Source of the DNA: Photobacterium sp. SKA34
Lineage (GTDB): Bacteria > Pseudomonadota > Gammaproteobacteria > Enterobacterales > Vibrionaceae
Direction: 5' to 3'
Assembly: GCF_000153325.1 (NCBI RefSeq)
Contig: NZ_CH724141.1
Location: 692,709 to 756,708, forward strand
DNA: 64,000 bases
In this document: positions 47,514 through 57,439 of the stretch, in pieces
Layout: the number at the start of each line of letters is the position of its first letter
Numbering within the stretch: the stretch's first letter is position 1
Made by a program: the position numbers and the translations under genes
The notes under the pieces: generated by a model
Seen by the model: the letters and a program-made list of their open reading frames with translations, nothing else
Database searches by the model: none
What the model was told of the DNA's origin: nothing

Positions 47514-47604
47514 TGGCGGAGAGATAGGGATTTGAACCCTAGATACGCTATAAACGTATGCCGGTTTTCAAGACCGGTGCTTTCAACCACTCAGCCATCT
47601 CTCC
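47514..47604 (-). tRNA. tRNA-Ser (TGA)
   Basis: 91-nt class II tRNA with a long variable arm and encoded CCA. The acceptor GGAGAGA pairs with TCTCTCC, and the anticodon loop CTTGAAA contains TGA. It is co-transcribed with tRNA-Asp, 40 bases upstream of it. Confidence 0.96.
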
Positions 47605-48240
47605 GTAATGGCGGCGAATAATACCTAGCAATCACTCACCTGTAAAGCCTATTTTTAAACAAATTCATCATTCGTTTAAAAAACAGGCTTTAGCGCGCAT
47701 TTTTACCTAAATATTATACGTGGACAATTTTAATTTTCTTTATCCTGCTAATTTTTCAGCATTAATCTGCACTTCAAGTTTTTCTCGACCTTGAGGCGTT
47801 ATACGTAAACATTCATCAAATTGACTAAAACGCTGACTTTCAATCTGATAATAAGCTGCCAGTAAATCAGGTTCTATCCCGACTCGTCGCTGACGCGTTT
47901 CTTTTAAACTTAAATCCATTAGCTATGCACAATTAATATTATCTAATGGCTGACTTTCAGTTTTTCTAGATAACACGCATTGAATACACATTCACCAAAA
48001 GTAACAAAAATTGCTTATAAAGATGAATTTTAACGCCATTCATTCACTATTAATGCGTTTTGTGTGAATCATGTCCGTAAATTGTTAGCTCAATGTCAAA
48101 TAAACCCGAGCAATAAAACACCTTTCAATTCCATGACATTTAGCTTGTGAATGAACCATATTCTCCCCGTCAGCAGTTAGTGACACTCAAGAGTTAGAGT
48201 ATTAACTCTTGAAAAACCAAAAAAAAAACATAAGGAAATT
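47605..48240. other. Intergenic region between tRNA genes and the outer-membrane protein gene
   Basis: About 635 bases. It holds the tRNA promoter, a possible 59-aa minus-strand gene (47740-47919) and the leader of the porin-like gene, with AAGGAAATT before its ATG. Nothing else is seen. Confidence 0.5.
47740..47919 (-). CDS. Small hypothetical protein (59 aa)
   Basis: A 59-codon frame, MDLSLKETRQRRVG to NAEKLAG. The composition is protein-like (charged, amphipathic helices, EPDLLAAYYQIESQRF) and reads like a conserved small domain, but I know no family. No strong ribosome site is seen before the ATG, so it might be the tail of a decayed gene. Confidence 0.45.
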   Translation of the reverse strand: MDLSLKETRQRRVGIEPDLLAAYYQIESQRFSQFDECLRITPQGREKLEVQINAEKLAG

Positions 48241-48813
48241 ATGATGAAAAAGATTCTATTACCATTAGCACTTGTTCTTACAACAGCATCTGGCGCAGCT
48301 CTTGCCGATCAGACAGGTCCATACATAGGTGCAAGCGTTGGTAATGCAACTACGGATCTTAAAGCTGACCATTGGGAATATAACTACGACGAAAATGTAC
48401 TTGCATACGGCGTATACGGTGGTTACAACTTCACTGAAAACCTTGGTCTTGAAGCAACATTAGGTCAAACAGGCGAGCAAGATAACATTAAAAAAGGTTA
48501 CGCGACTCTGACTCCTCGTTTAATGATGCCAATTAATGATCAATTATCTCTATTTGCTAAAGCTGGTGTCGCTTACGTTGCTGTTGATGGCGATTACGAT
48601 GGCGCCGGTGATATTAACCGTCACGATATTGATGTTGATGGTTTTGGCTGGACTGCGGGTGCGGGTGTTAACTTTGCAGTTGCTGAACATGTCGATCTTC
48701 GTGCAGGTATTGACTACCTATCAACAGATCTTGAAAAAGCGGATAACGATAAAGATTTAAACATCGATTCAGAAACAACGATGTACTATGTAGGTGTTAA
48801 CTACAACTTCTAA
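48241..48813 (+). CDS. Outer-membrane beta-barrel (OmpA-like/porin family) protein
   Basis: A 190-aa eight-stranded barrel: signal peptide ~1-22 (ending AALAD), then alternating amphipathic strands (GPYIGASVGNA, YGVYGGYNF, LGLEATLGQTGE, YATLTPRLMM), ending in VGVNYNF with the C-terminal Phe used for barrel insertion. No OmpA peptidoglycan-binding domain follows. A strong terminator is present and codon use is that of a well-expressed gene. Confidence 0.87.
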   Translation: MMKKILLPLALVLTTASGAALADQTGPYIGASVGNATTDLKADHWEYNYDENVLAYGVYGGYNFTENLGLEATLGQTGEQDNIKKGYATLTPRLMMPINDQLSLFAKAGVAYVAVDGDYDGAGDINRHDIDVDGFGWTAGAGVNFAVAEHVDLRAGIDYLSTDLEKADNDKDLNIDSETTMYYVGVNYNF

Positions 48814-49278
48814 TGTAGTGTGATCATCTCTACGTGAAAAAAAGCCATTAACGAAAGTTAATGGCTTTTTTCATTATTACCATAAAGTACGTTAGATATT
48901 TTACCCAATATTTTTGTGGAATTTTTATTTGTTTATCTCTTTAAAAATGAACATATGCCCAAGTAAGTGATCATCCGCTCACCATTAAAAACCAAAAAAA
49001 TTGTAGTTAATATCAACATCTCGCAGACAAAGTGAATTAGACCTACTTTTATTGGGATCTAAAGGGGATTTATTCGCATGTTGAATTGACAAAAACACTT
49101 AAAAAGTCGATTATCGATTTATCAAATGCTCTTACTTAAACCATTCGCTCACTGAGTGCGTGAATGGCTTTGTATGAACAGGTTAAGAATAAGTAATAAA
49201 TTCTTTTGAGCATGACAGCATTTCACGTTATAAATAGTGGCTGGCATGGCATAAGTCCTATAGATAAGGTCAATAGAT
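48814..49278. other. Promoter region of transaldolase
   Basis: About 460 bases with the porin terminator at the left and the tal leader at the right. A short hairpin-like CCATTCGCTCACTGAGTG... element is near 49140. No gene or RNA is recognised. Confidence 0.4.
48837..48872 (+). terminator. Terminator of the outer-membrane protein gene
   Basis: AAAAAAGCCATTAAC, GAAA loop, GTTAATGGCTTTTTT. Very strong and symmetrical. Confidence 0.9.
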
Positions 49279-50229
49279 ATGAGCACAAAATTAGAACAAC
49301 TACGCGCACTAACTACTGTTGTAGCAGATACTGGCGATATTAAAGACATTAAAAAATACCAACCAGAAGACGCGACAACTAACCCATCTTTGATCTTAAA
49401 AGCTGCACAAATCGCTGAGTACGCACCACTTATCGATGCTTCTATCGCTTACGCAAAAGCACAAGGCGATGATAAAGCACAACAAGTACAAGATACTTGC
49501 GATATGCTTGCAGTAAGCATTGGTAAAGAAATTCTTAACGTTGTACCTGGTCGTATTTCAACTGAAGTTGATGCTCGCCTTTCTTACGATACAGAAGGCA
49601 GTGTTACAAAAGCACGTCAACTTATCAAAATGTACAACGATGCAGGTATTAGCAACGATCGTATCCTCATCAAACTTGCTTCTACTTGGGAAGGTATCCG
49701 TGCAGCGGAAATCCTAGAAAAAGAAGGTATCAACTGTAACCTAACTCTTCTATTCTCTTTTGCGCAGGCTCGTGCTTGTGCTGAAGCTGGCGTCTTCCTT
49801 ATTTCGCCATTCGTTGGTCGTATTATGGACTGGTACAAAGCGAAAGAAGGTCGTGATTTTGCACCACAAGAAGATCCAGGTGTGATTTCTGTAACGAATA
49901 TCTATAACTACTACAAAGAACACGGTTACAATACTGTAGTTATGGGCGCAAGCTTCCGTAATACTGGTGAAATTCTTGAACTGGCAGGTTGTGACCGTTT
50001 AACGATTAGCCCACAACTCCTTCAAGAACTAGAAGAAGCACAAGGTGACGTTGTTGAGAAACTAAAAGCAACAACAGATCTGAAAGATCGTCCAGCAGCA
50101 ATGACACATGCTGAGTTCTTATGGGAACATAATCAAGATCCAATGGCAGTTGAGAAACTAGCGGAAGGCATCCGTAACTTCGCAATTGACCAAGGTAAAC
50201 TTGAAGCAATGATTGCAGAGCGTCTTTAA
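49279..50229 (+). CDS. tal: Transaldolase
   Basis: A 316-aa TalB-type transaldolase. Schiff-base Lys132 is in [20 protein letters not shown] and [15 protein letters not shown] are family motifs. It moves a dihydroxyacetone unit between sugar phosphates in the non-oxidative pentose phosphate pathway. Transketolase follows after 77 bases. Codon use is highly biased, as for abundant proteins. Confidence 0.97.
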   Translation: MSTKLEQLRALTTVVADTGDIKDIKKYQPEDATTNPSLILKAAQIAEYAPLIDASIAYAKAQGDDKAQQVQDTCDMLAVSIGKEILNVVPGRISTEVDARLSYDTEGSVTKARQLIKMYNDAGISNDRILIKLASTWEGIRAAEILEKEGINCNLTLLFSFAQARACAEAGVFLISPFVGRIMDWYKAKEGRDFAPQEDPGVISVTNIYNYYKEHGYNTVVMGASFRNTGEILELAGCDRLTISPQLLQELEEAQGDVVEKLKATTDLKDRPAAMTHAEFLWEHNQDPMAVEKLAEGIRNFAIDQGKLEAMIAERL

Positions 50230-50248
50230 TCGCTTAATTAAGTATTCC

Positions 50249-50272
50249 AGAAAGCGGCCTTTGCCGCTTTCT
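50249..50272 (+). terminator. Hairpin between tal and tkt
   Basis: AGAAAGCGGC, CTTT loop, GCCGCTTTCT: a perfect 10-bp stem without a long T run. It could be a partial terminator or an mRNA-stability element that sets the tal:tkt ratio. Confidence 0.55.
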
Positions 50273-50306
50273 TAAGTTTAAATCTCATATATTTGGTGGA
50301 AACACT

Positions 50307-52301
50307 ATGGAACATAAAATGTTAGCGAATGCGATTCGTGCCCTAAGCATGGATGGCGTACAACAAGCAAATTCTGGTCACCCTGGCGCACCTATGGGTA
50401 TGGCAGATATCGCTGAAGTACTTTGGCGTGGTCACATGAATCATAACCCACAAAATCCTAAGTGGGCTGATCGCGACCGTTTTGTATTATCAAACGGCCA
50501 CGGTTCAATGCTTATCTATTCGCTACTTCACCTTACAGGTTACGATCTTTCTATCGATGAGCTGAAGAATTTCCGTCAACTTCATTCTAAAACACCTGGT
50601 CACCCAGAATACGGCTACGCTCCAGGTATTGAAACAACCACAGGTCCTCTAGGCCAAGGTATTACTAATGCGGTTGGTATGGCACTTGCTGAAAAAGCAA
50701 TGGCTGCACAATTTAACCGTGAAGGTCATGACGTTGTTGATCACTACACATACTCTTTCCTTGGTGATGGCTGTCTAATGGAAGGTGTTTCTCACGAAGC
50801 ATGTTCATTAGCAGGTACATTAGGTCTTGGTAAACTGATCGCGTTCTGGGATGACAACGGTATTTCTATCGATGGTCACGTTGAAGGTTGGTTCACTGAT
50901 AACACGCCTGAGCGTTTTGAATCTTACGGCTGGCATGTCATTCCTGCTGTTGATGGTCATGATGCAGCAGCAATTAATGCGGCAATTGAAGCAGCTAAAG
51001 CTGAAACAGGTAAGCCAACTCTTATTTGTTGTAAAACGATCATTGGTTTTGGTTCTCCAAACAAATCTGGCTCTCACGACTGTCACGGTGCTCCACTAGG
51101 CGCTGATGAAATTAAAGCAGCACGTGAATTCCTAGGTTGGACTTACGGCTCATTTGAAATTCCAGCAGAAATTTACGCTGAATGGGATGCGAAAGAAGCA
51201 GGTAAAGTGAAAGAAGCTGCATGGGATGAAAAGTTTGCCGCGTATGCTGCTGCTTACCCTGAACTCGCTGCTGAATTCAAACGTCGTATGAACGGTGAGC
51301 TACCAGCAAACTGGGATCAAGTGACATCTGAAATTATTGCAGATCTTCAAGCGAACCCTGCAAATATCGCTTCTCGTAAAGCATCACAAAACGCACTTGA
51401 AGCATTCGGTAAAATTCTACCTGAATTCATGGGCGGTTCAGCAGACCTTGCACCATCAAACCTAACCATGTGGTCTGGCTCTAAGTCAATCACACCAACA
51501 GATGCATCTGGTAACTACATTCACTACGGTGTACGTGAGTTTGGTATGACTGCGATGATCAATGGTATGGCACTACACGGTGGTTTCGTTCCTTACGGTG
51601 CAACATTCCTAATGTTTATGGAATATGCACGTAATGCAATGCGTATGGCTGCGCTGATGAAAATTCAGAACATTCAAGTTTACACGCACGATTCAATCGG
51701 TTTAGGTGAAGATGGTCCTACGCACCAACCTGTAGAGCAGATCGCTTCTCTACGTCTAACACCAAACATGAGTACATGGCGTCCATGTGACCAAGTTGAA
51801 TCAGCAGTCGCTTGGAAATACGCAATCGAGCGCAAAGATGGCCCAACATCACTGATATTCTCTCGTCAAAACCTAACACAACAAGATCGTGACGCTGCAC
51901 AAGTAGCTAACATCGCTAGGGGTGGTTACATCCTTAAAGACTGTGAAGGCAAACCTGAGCTAATCTTAATTGCAACCGGTTCAGAAGTAGGTATTGCAGC
52001 AGAAGCTTACGCACAACTAACAACTGAAGGTCGTAAGGTACGTCTTGTTTCTATGCCTGCAACAGATCTGTTTGACAAGCAAGATGCAGCATATCGTGAA
52101 AGCGTATTACCTTCAGATGTAACAGCTCGTATTGCTATTGAAGCAGGTATTGCAGATTTCTGGTACAAGTATGTTGGTTTTGATGGTCGTATTATCGGTA
52201 TGACTACATTTGGTGAGTCAGCACCTGCTGATGAGCTCTTTAAAATGTTTGGCTTTACAACAGATAATATTGTTGAAACAGCAAAAGATTTATTAGCATA
52301 A
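50307..52301 (+). CDS. tkt: Transketolase
   Basis: A 664-aa thiamine-diphosphate enzyme. The N-terminal [16 protein letters not shown], the TPP motif [13 protein letters not shown]...[20 protein letters not shown] and the C-terminal transketolase domain are all present, and length is normal. It works with transaldolase in the pentose phosphate pathway. Codon bias is strong. A long symmetric terminator follows. Confidence 0.97.
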   Translation: MEHKMLANAIRALSMDGVQQANSGHPGAPMGMADIAEVLWRGHMNHNPQNPKWADRDRFVLSNGHGSMLIYSLLHLTGYDLSIDELKNFRQLHSKTPGHPEYGYAPGIETTTGPLGQGITNAVGMALAEKAMAAQFNREGHDVVDHYTYSFLGDGCLMEGVSHEACSLAGTLGLGKLIAFWDDNGISIDGHVEGWFTDNTPERFESYGWHVIPAVDGHDAAAINAAIEAAKAETGKPTLICCKTIIGFGSPNKSGSHDCHGAPLGADEIKAAREFLGWTYGSFEIPAEIYAEWDAKEAGKVKEAAWDEKFAAYAAAYPELAAEFKRRMNGELPANWDQVTSEIIADLQANPANIASRKASQNALEAFGKILPEFMGGSADLAPSNLTMWSGSKSITPTDASGNYIHYGVREFGMTAMINGMALHGGFVPYGATFLMFMEYARNAMRMAALMKIQNIQVYTHDSIGLGEDGPTHQPVEQIASLRLTPNMSTWRPCDQVESAVAWKYAIERKDGPTSLIFSRQNLTQQDRDAAQVANIARGGYILKDCEGKPELILIATGSEVGIAAEAYAQLTTEGRKVRLVSMPATDLFDKQDAAYRESVLPSDVTARIAIEAGIADFWYKYVGFDGRIIGMTTFGESAPADELFKMFGFTTDNIVETAKDLLA

Positions 52302-52316
52302 CCACTTAATGATCAT

Positions 52317-52348
52317 AAAAAAGCCGAGCTTTAAAGCTCGGCTTTTTT
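52317..52348 (+). terminator. Terminator of tkt
   Basis: AAAAAAGCCGAGCTTT and AAAGCTCGGCTTTTTT form a long perfect palindromic stem. Confidence 0.9.
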
Positions 52349-52391
52349 CTTTCATCAAATCCTAAATGTACTAAATGTTACATATTCTAAG

Positions 52392-52530
52392 CTACTGGTT
52401 AGAAACATTGACCTGTAGGAGCTCCTCCCCATTCACTTCAAAACGCAACTTTAAGTGCCCTTCAGTTGTTAAACCTTTAATTAATTTAATCCCTTTGCTT
52501 GCGAATCGCTAATTTATCAAACCCTGCATA
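52392..52530 (-). pseudogene. Relic of a small gene, frameshifted
   Basis: On the minus strand YAGFDKLAIRKQ is followed, in the next frame, by KGIKLIKGLTTEGHLKLRF and EVNGEELLQVNVSNQ with a stop. The two parts read like one protein end broken by a frameshift. No start codon remains. The family is not recognised. Confidence 0.4.
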
Positions 52531-52889
52531 TCATTGATTAAATTGATTTTATCTTAATTAGATAACACTGATTGTGATGTGGTTTTATAGGCGTTAAAAA
52601 ACATAATTTAAGCTCTGATTAGACCTTTAAGCACACTATGTCAAAGTTGCATATTCTGATAATTTTAATAAATTAATAAATGTAACGATTAATTAATTTA
52701 TTACGTTGAGCATTTAGCACTTAAATAAAAAGGCTAAATTAATATACCTATTTCGTTATATCAGCAATTACCAAAAATAAAACTTTTGATTATAAAAACG
52801 TGTATTGTTCAACTTTAAAATAAGAGTAAATTTAAATCCATAGACAGACACCAACTTATTTTTAACGCTGTTTATCAAAGGATTTAGTT

Positions 52890-53204
52890 ATGGCACATTT
52901 TAATAGTCAAGAGCACAATGGTTCACAAGGCGGTCATCAACATGGCGCTGAATTCGAGCATGAAAAAATGGAACGTCGTTACGATGACGGTGCTGAGCAT
53001 AAACATAATCGTGATCATCATGAAATGCGTGATCATGAGAAAAGTCACCCACACACACAACATGGCGGTGATCCTGTAGGCCATAAGCATCCAGAACAAA
53101 CTCATGGCGATCGTCATGAACATGATGAGCATCGTCATCATAAAACAAAAGAACATGACCATAAAGAATCATCTCGTTTACACCACAAAACATCAACTAA
53201 ATAA
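52890..53204 (+). CDS. Histidine-rich protein (104 aa)
   Basis: Hydrophilic throughout, with 25 His in 104 residues plus many Asp, Glu and Lys; no hydrophobic core or signal peptide. Patterns such as HEHDEHRHH and HKHNRDHH are typical of Ni/Zn/Co-binding storage or chaperone tails. It starts MAHFNSQEHNG, with AAAGGA upstream. It is probably cytoplasmic and intrinsically disordered, and may buffer metal ions. No metal gene is adjacent, so the role is inferred only from composition. Confidence 0.7.
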   Translation: MAHFNSQEHNGSQGGHQHGAEFEHEKMERRYDDGAEHKHNRDHHEMRDHEKSHPHTQHGGDPVGHKHPEQTHGDRHEHDEHRHHKTKEHDHKESSRLHHKTSTK

Positions 53205-53219
53205 TATTCTTTAGTTTAG

Positions 53220-53250
53220 ATATTATTCTTATTTTAAATAAGAATAATAT
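53220..53250. repeat. 15-bp perfect inverted repeat after the His-rich gene
   Basis: ATATTATTCTTATTT and AAATAAGAATAATAT with one central base. AT-only arms except one G-C pair per side; a possible weak bidirectional terminator or protein site. Confidence 0.55.
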
Positions 53251-53264
53251 AAAAAGATTAAGAG

Positions 53265-53303
53265 CCCAATTAATGAAAGTATATTTTTATTAATTGGGTT
53301 TTT
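53265..53303. terminator. Convergent terminator between the His-rich gene and the deaminase gene
   Basis: CCCAATTAAT and ATTAATTGGG with a T run on the plus side. It lies just before the stop of the minus-strand deaminase gene. Confidence 0.7.
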
Positions 53304-53315
53304 CTATTTATGTTA

Positions 53316-53756
53316 TTAATTTTTAATTAAGTAAGGCTCAATAAAATCTAACACTTCATTTTCACAAAGCCCTACTTCTACCTCAACACCTGCCTCTTTT
53401 AAAATCGCGATACCTTTACCACTATTGCGACTGTCAGGATCCAGTGTTGCAACAACAACTTTCTTAATACCTAATTCAACAAATGTATGTGCACAAGAAG
53501 GAGTACGTCCAACGAATGAGCACGGCTCTAATGTCACATAAGCAGTTACGTCCGTAAAAGAACCATGATAATTAGCTAGCGCCATCGCTTCTGCATGGTA
53601 TTGTCCTGGCGGCTGAGTAAATCCTTCACTCATAATCTCACCATTTTTAACTAATACACATCCTACTGGAGGGTTCGGGCGACAGTCTGGTAATGATTGA
53701 TGAGATAATAAAAGTGCACGTATCATAAATGCTTGTTCTTGAAAATCGTGGTCCAT
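53316..53756 (-). CDS. RibD-type deaminase domain protein (stand-alone)
   Basis: A 146-aa zinc-dependent deaminase. The motif HAEAM (54-58) and PCSFVGRTPSC (78-88) supply His54, Cys79 and Cys88 for zinc and Glu56 as proton shuttle, as in the N-terminal half of RibD. The reductase domain of bifunctional RibD (~360 aa) is absent. It could be a riboflavin pyrimidine deaminase or a related cytidine-like deaminase; a full ribD elsewhere is expected. Confidence 0.82.
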   Translation of the reverse strand: MDHDFQEQAFMIRALLLSHQSLPDCRPNPPVGCVLVKNGEIMSEGFTQPPGQYHAEAMALANYHGSFTDVTAYVTLEPCSFVGRTPSCAHTFVELGIKKVVVATLDPDSRNSGKGIAILKEAGVEVEVGLCENEVLDFIEPYLIKN

Positions 53757-53946
53757 GGTTTTAATACACCTTCAATTAAAACATCTAGTGTATGCTGAAA
53801 CATAAAAAAAAGCATTGTGTTGGCAATAACGTATTTATTTTTAATGAAATTTCATTTAATTATGAATGAAATATGAATACTTCTATCATGCTTAATTCAG
53901 AGGAAATATCGTTTACTGTGCCCTTCTTAATATTGAGAGAAAGACC

Positions 53947-54252
53947 ATGCAACGCGTTATCACGACTCTAGTCTTATCATTAACACTGCATTCGTTATCA
54001 GCTTTTGCCATTCCCGTCAGTTCACCACAATATACCCAACAGATCACAGATAGTACGATTAAGTATCTGGACCATACTCAGCAATTAAATACCAATCAGC
54101 AACAACAAAGCTATGTGTTGACGACAATAAATAACAATAACTACTTATCAACCACAGGCCATAAGGAAGGACATTTAGAAAGAAAACGATGGGAAGAAAC
54201 CCGAATAAGCCGAAGCAACAACCGCTATCGAGAAGGACATAAAAATAAATAA
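53947..54252 (+). CDS. Small secreted hypothetical protein (101 aa)
   Basis: Signal peptide 1-22 (ending AFAIP), then a Gln/Asn/Thr-rich stretch (QQLNTNQQQQ, TTINNNN) and a strongly basic C terminus (EGHLERKRWEETRISRSNNRYREGHKNK in part). AGAGAAAG lies before the ATG. It is likely periplasmic or extracellular. No family is recognised. Confidence 0.55.
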   Translation: MQRVITTLVLSLTLHSLSAFAIPVSSPQYTQQITDSTIKYLDHTQQLNTNQQQQSYVLTTINNNNYLSTTGHKEGHLERKRWEETRISRSNNRYREGHKNK

Positions 54253-54605
54253 TCTCATTCATCAGCCCAATTTTTGAATCATTCAACCTTGGGCTTTTAG
54301 TCAAGAACTTAACGAACACTATATTATATTATCACCAACAAAATAATGGCTTTAAGCGCATAACAACTGTCAATAAATAATCGGAATAATGTCTACCATT
54401 TATACAGTAAACATATAAAACATTGTAAAATAAATGACTTATACAAGATATCATCTACTTTTAATAAAAACACACCGTATAATTACTAATCACAACATTA
54501 GTTCATTTACAGTTCAGAAAAGCTATGCTTTTATACTCCATCGCAAAAATAAGCTAGTGCTGATTGCACTCACTAAAAATAAGAACTGACGAGCATTCCA
54601 GATTT
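54253..54605. other. Intergenic region before the M23 peptidase gene
   Basis: About 350 AT-rich bases, presumably the promoter and leader of the peptidase gene. No clear terminator, RNA or -35/-10 pair is identified. Confidence 0.4.
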
Positions 54606-55940
54606 ATGTCTACGTTAAACACGACAATTTTGAGAAAATTTATTAATTCTCGCTATATTAGTATTGCAGGTATTTCTCTTATCACCGTTGCTGCAGCTTT
54701 ATCTATCAATACAGCAACAACTCATCAAAAATATAAAGAAATAAAACTTTCTATCCCAGCCACTCCAGAGGTGGTACTACCTGCTTTGTCACCAAAAGTA
54801 ATGAAGAAAACGGTCGATTTACCACCGACCTATGAATATAAAATTAAAAACGGTGATACCCTAAGTGGCATCTTTGCGAGAATGTCGATCCCCTACTCTG
54901 ATATTCAGTCCATCATGGAGGCTGACTTAAACACACTTCAAATTGACAAACTTCAAATTGACAAACTTCAACCAGGTAATATCTTACGTTTTTGGATTAA
55001 TGAAAGTGATCACAAACTTAATAAGTTAGAGCTTGAATTTAGCTTAGCGCAGCGAATTGATTACATTCGTACTAAAGATGGCAATTTCGATGTAAAAGAA
55101 ATTACGTTACCTGGTGTATGGCGTGAGACTGTTGCAACGGGAACTATCTATGGTAGTTTTAGTGCGTCAGTACGTAAAGCTGGCGTTTCACATAGTGAAG
55201 CTCAAGAAATTATGTCTATCTTGAAAGATAAGTTGAATTTTAATCGTGATCTTAAATCAGGAGATTCATTTGAAATTGTTACCAAACGTAAATATATAAA
55301 AGGTCAATCTACTGGTGACAGTGATTTACAAGCTATCCGCATTTATACGGGTAAACGCTATATAACAGCTTACCTGCATTCTGATGGTAACTTTTATGAT
55401 GAAAATGGCGAAAGTTTACAACGAGCTTTCATTCGTTATCCAACAGCAAAATTTTACCGTATCAGTTCGCCATTCAACCCTAATCGCGTTCATCCGGTTA
55501 CTGGACGTCGCCAACCACATAATGGTGTTGATTTTGCAGCACCATCAGGTACGCCAGTACTCGCAACAGGTGATGGTGTTGTAACGTTAGTGACTAACCA
55601 CCCTTATGCGGGGCGTTATGTCGTCATTAAACACAGTGCTAACTACAGCACTCGTTACTTACACAACAGCCGTATTTTGGTTAAAAAAGGTCAACATGTT
55701 AAACGTGGTCAAGAAATTGCGCTATCAGGTGGCACTGGCCGTGTAACAGGTCCACACATTCACTATGAGTTCTTAATTCGAGGAAAAGCAGTAAATCCAA
55801 TGACAGCAAAGATTCCATTGGCAGCATCTGTTCCTCGCAAAGAGAAGAAAGAGTTCGAAATTCAGGTCGCTAAATATAATGACTTGATGAAACAGTCTAT
55901 TGAACAAGATAAAAATCAAATCGCAATTGCGAAAAACTAA
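54606..55940 (+). CDS. mepM: M23 murein endopeptidase with LysM-like domain (MepM/YebA-like)
   Basis: A ~444-aa envelope protein: an N-terminal membrane anchor (SIAGISLITVAAALSI), a LysM-like region (YEYKIKNGDTLSGIFARM), an OapA/Csd-type linker, and the M23 catalytic domain with zinc ligands in PHNGVDFA and HIHYEF. MepM cuts D-Ala-mDAP cross-links to allow cell-wall growth. ATG 54606 is preferred to a TTG at 54564. A tandem 15-bp duplication adds five residues (LQIDK twice) in the LysM region. Confidence 0.87.
   Translation: MSTLNTTILRKFINSRYISIAGISLITVAAALSINTATTHQKYKEIKLSIPATPEVVLPALSPKVMKKTVDLPPTYEYKIKNGDTLSGIFARMSIPYSDIQSIMEADLNTLQIDKLQIDKLQPGNILRFWINESDHKLNKLELEFSLAQRIDYIRTKDGNFDVKEITLPGVWRETVATGTIYGSFSASVRKAGVSHSEAQEIMSILKDKLNFNRDLKSGDSFEIVTKRKYIKGQSTGDSDLQAIRIYTGKRYITAYLHSDGNFYDENGESLQRAFIRYPTAKFYRISSPFNPNRVHPVTGRRQPHNGVDFAAPSGTPVLATGDGVVTLVTNHPYAGRYVVIKHSANYSTRYLHNSRILVKKGQHVKRGQEIALSGGTGRVTGPHIHYEFLIRGKAVNPMTAKIPLAASVPRKEKKEFEIQVAKYNDLMKQSIEQDKNQIAIAKN
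54936..54965 (+). repeat. In-frame tandem duplication of 15 bp in the M23 peptidase gene
   Basis: CTTCAAATTGACAAA occurs twice in a row (54936-54950, 54951-54965), encoding LQIDK-LQIDK. A third partial copy CTTCAA follows. Perfect identity suggests a recent slip event. Confidence 0.9.
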
Positions 55941-55976
55941 TAAATCTAGTTTTAGTTCAATCTTCATAAACAAACG

Positions 55977-56006
55977 AAAGCACTTCTATTAGAAGTGCTT
56001 TTTATT
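55977..56006 (+). terminator. Terminator of the M23 peptidase gene
   Basis: AAAGCACTTCT, ATT loop, AGAAGTGCTTT and T run. Confidence 0.88.
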
Positions 56007-56275
56007 TCATATCAACTCCCCAATAAGCATCCGTTACGATAATTATTTTTAATACATCGAGTATTTTGATATTAACAATTTTATATAACGACATAGATAC
56101 ATTTAGAAACATTTCACTCGGTAACTATCACTATTTTTGTGACAATGTCATCTATTTATAAAGTGAAATTACGCTTATTCTTCTGCCATTGTATGCGCCA
56201 TGATTGACCTCCTTGTGTTATAGGCATCCAACAATTTTCTATTCTTATTTACACTACCGAATACAGGAAGTATCT

Positions 56276-57328
56276 ATGGCTAAGAAAACGCCACGTTTTG
56301 AATTTGCCGGTTTATCGATTGACGCGGGTAAACACATTAATTGTGAATTAGAAATAGCTCGTCTTTATACTCACTCACCTCTTTCGGTTTCTGTTGATAT
56401 CCTACATGGTAAACACCCAGGTCCCGTCTTATTAATCAATGCCGCTATTCATGGTGATGAATTGAATGGTATTGAGGTTGTACGTCAAATTATTGAAAAA
56501 TTAGATTTAAATAAACTTCACGGAACAATTATTGCTGTACCTGTGGTTAACGTTTTTGGCTTTATTCATAAATCTCGCTACTTACCCGATCGTCGAGATT
56601 TGAATCGTTGTTTCCCTGGCTCTGAACGAGGTTCAATTGCAGGCCGCATGGCTTATCAATATTTTAATCAAGTGGTTCGTCGTGCATCTCATGTTATCGA
56701 CCTACATACCGCTGCTATTTACCGAACTAACTTACCTCAAATTAGAGCTAACCTTGAAAATCCATTAGCTAAAGAGATGGCTATGGCATTTGGCTCGCCC
56801 GTTGTCGTTGATGCAAGTCTGCGTGAGGGCTCATTACGAGCAGCTGCTGAAGAATTTAACATACCCGTGATCACATTTGAGGCAGGTGAGGCGTTACGTC
56901 TTGATCCACATGCAGTAGGATCTGGCGTTCAAGGCGTATTGAAAGTAATGCGTCATCTAAATATGCTACGCACTAGCCGTAGTAAAAAAGTTATTGAACC
57001 AATGGTGCCAAAAGCGACCCGTTGGATTCGTGCCGACTATGATGGCTTGCTTCGATCCCATGTGGCCTTGGGTGAGAAGGTATCGAAAGATCAAGTCATC
57101 GCCACTATTAGCGATCCTGCTGGCAGCAGTGAAGCACCTGTTATTGCTCCACAAGGTGGGATCGTAATTGGTCAACAAACATTGCCTTTAGTTAACGAAG
57201 GTGATGCTATTTTCCATGTTGCTTTCTTTGAAGTACCTGATGGCTTTGTTGAAGAGCAAGTGGAAAGTTACCTTGATGATGCCATCGAAGAATTAGATGA
57301 TGAGTTAAAATGGGGTATAACAAACTAA
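56276..57328 (+). CDS. Succinylglutamate desuccinylase/aspartoacylase family protein
   Basis: A 350-aa M14-like zinc hydrolase. AAIHGDELNGIEV gives His and Glu zinc ligands, RDLNRCFPG binds the substrate carboxylate, and VIDLHTAA supplies the third His; Glu in ITFEAGE is the general base. The C-terminal ~100 residues form a barrel-sandwich-like part (DGLLRSHVALGEKV). Members deacylate N-acyl amino acids; this clade is annotated only at family level. ATG 56276 has AGGAAG seven bases upstream. Confidence 0.87.
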   Translation: MAKKTPRFEFAGLSIDAGKHINCELEIARLYTHSPLSVSVDILHGKHPGPVLLINAAIHGDELNGIEVVRQIIEKLDLNKLHGTIIAVPVVNVFGFIHKSRYLPDRRDLNRCFPGSERGSIAGRMAYQYFNQVVRRASHVIDLHTAAIYRTNLPQIRANLENPLAKEMAMAFGSPVVVDASLREGSLRAAAEEFNIPVITFEAGEALRLDPHAVGSGVQGVLKVMRHLNMLRTSRSKKVIEPMVPKATRWIRADYDGLLRSHVALGEKVSKDQVIATISDPAGSSEAPVIAPQGGIVIGQQTLPLVNEGDAIFHVAFFEVPDGFVEEQVESYLDDAIEELDDELKWGITN

Positions 57329-57370
57329 TTTAACTGCTAGAACTTCACTGTAAAACAGACACATATAAAA

Positions 57371-57402
57371 AGGCTAAGTGCGAACCACTTAGCCTTTCAT
57401 TT
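57371..57402 (+). terminator. Terminator after the aspartoacylase-family gene
   Basis: AGGCTAAGTG, five-base loop, CACTTAGCCT followed by T-rich DNA. It lies between convergent genes and probably serves both. Confidence 0.82.
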
Positions 57403-57439
57403 TTATGTTAATTCAACAGTGGAAAAACAAAAAATATCA

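Larger units (their letters stand above)
52302..52889. other. Intergenic region with a coding remnant
   Basis: About 590 AT-rich bases. It contains the tkt terminator, a decayed minus-strand frame (52392-52530) and the leader of the His-rich gene (AAAGGATTTAG before its ATG). No promoter is assigned. Confidence 0.5.

Noticed and set aside
52900..53196. Minus-strand frames of 98 and 79 codons across the His-rich gene
   Set aside because: They arise from the CAT/CAC repeats of the opposite strand, which read as Met/Val-rich in antisense.
53316..53756. Truncated ribD pseudogene
   Set aside because: The frame has its own start and stop with a full zinc site, and stand-alone deaminase domains exist; no reductase remnant is seen downstream.
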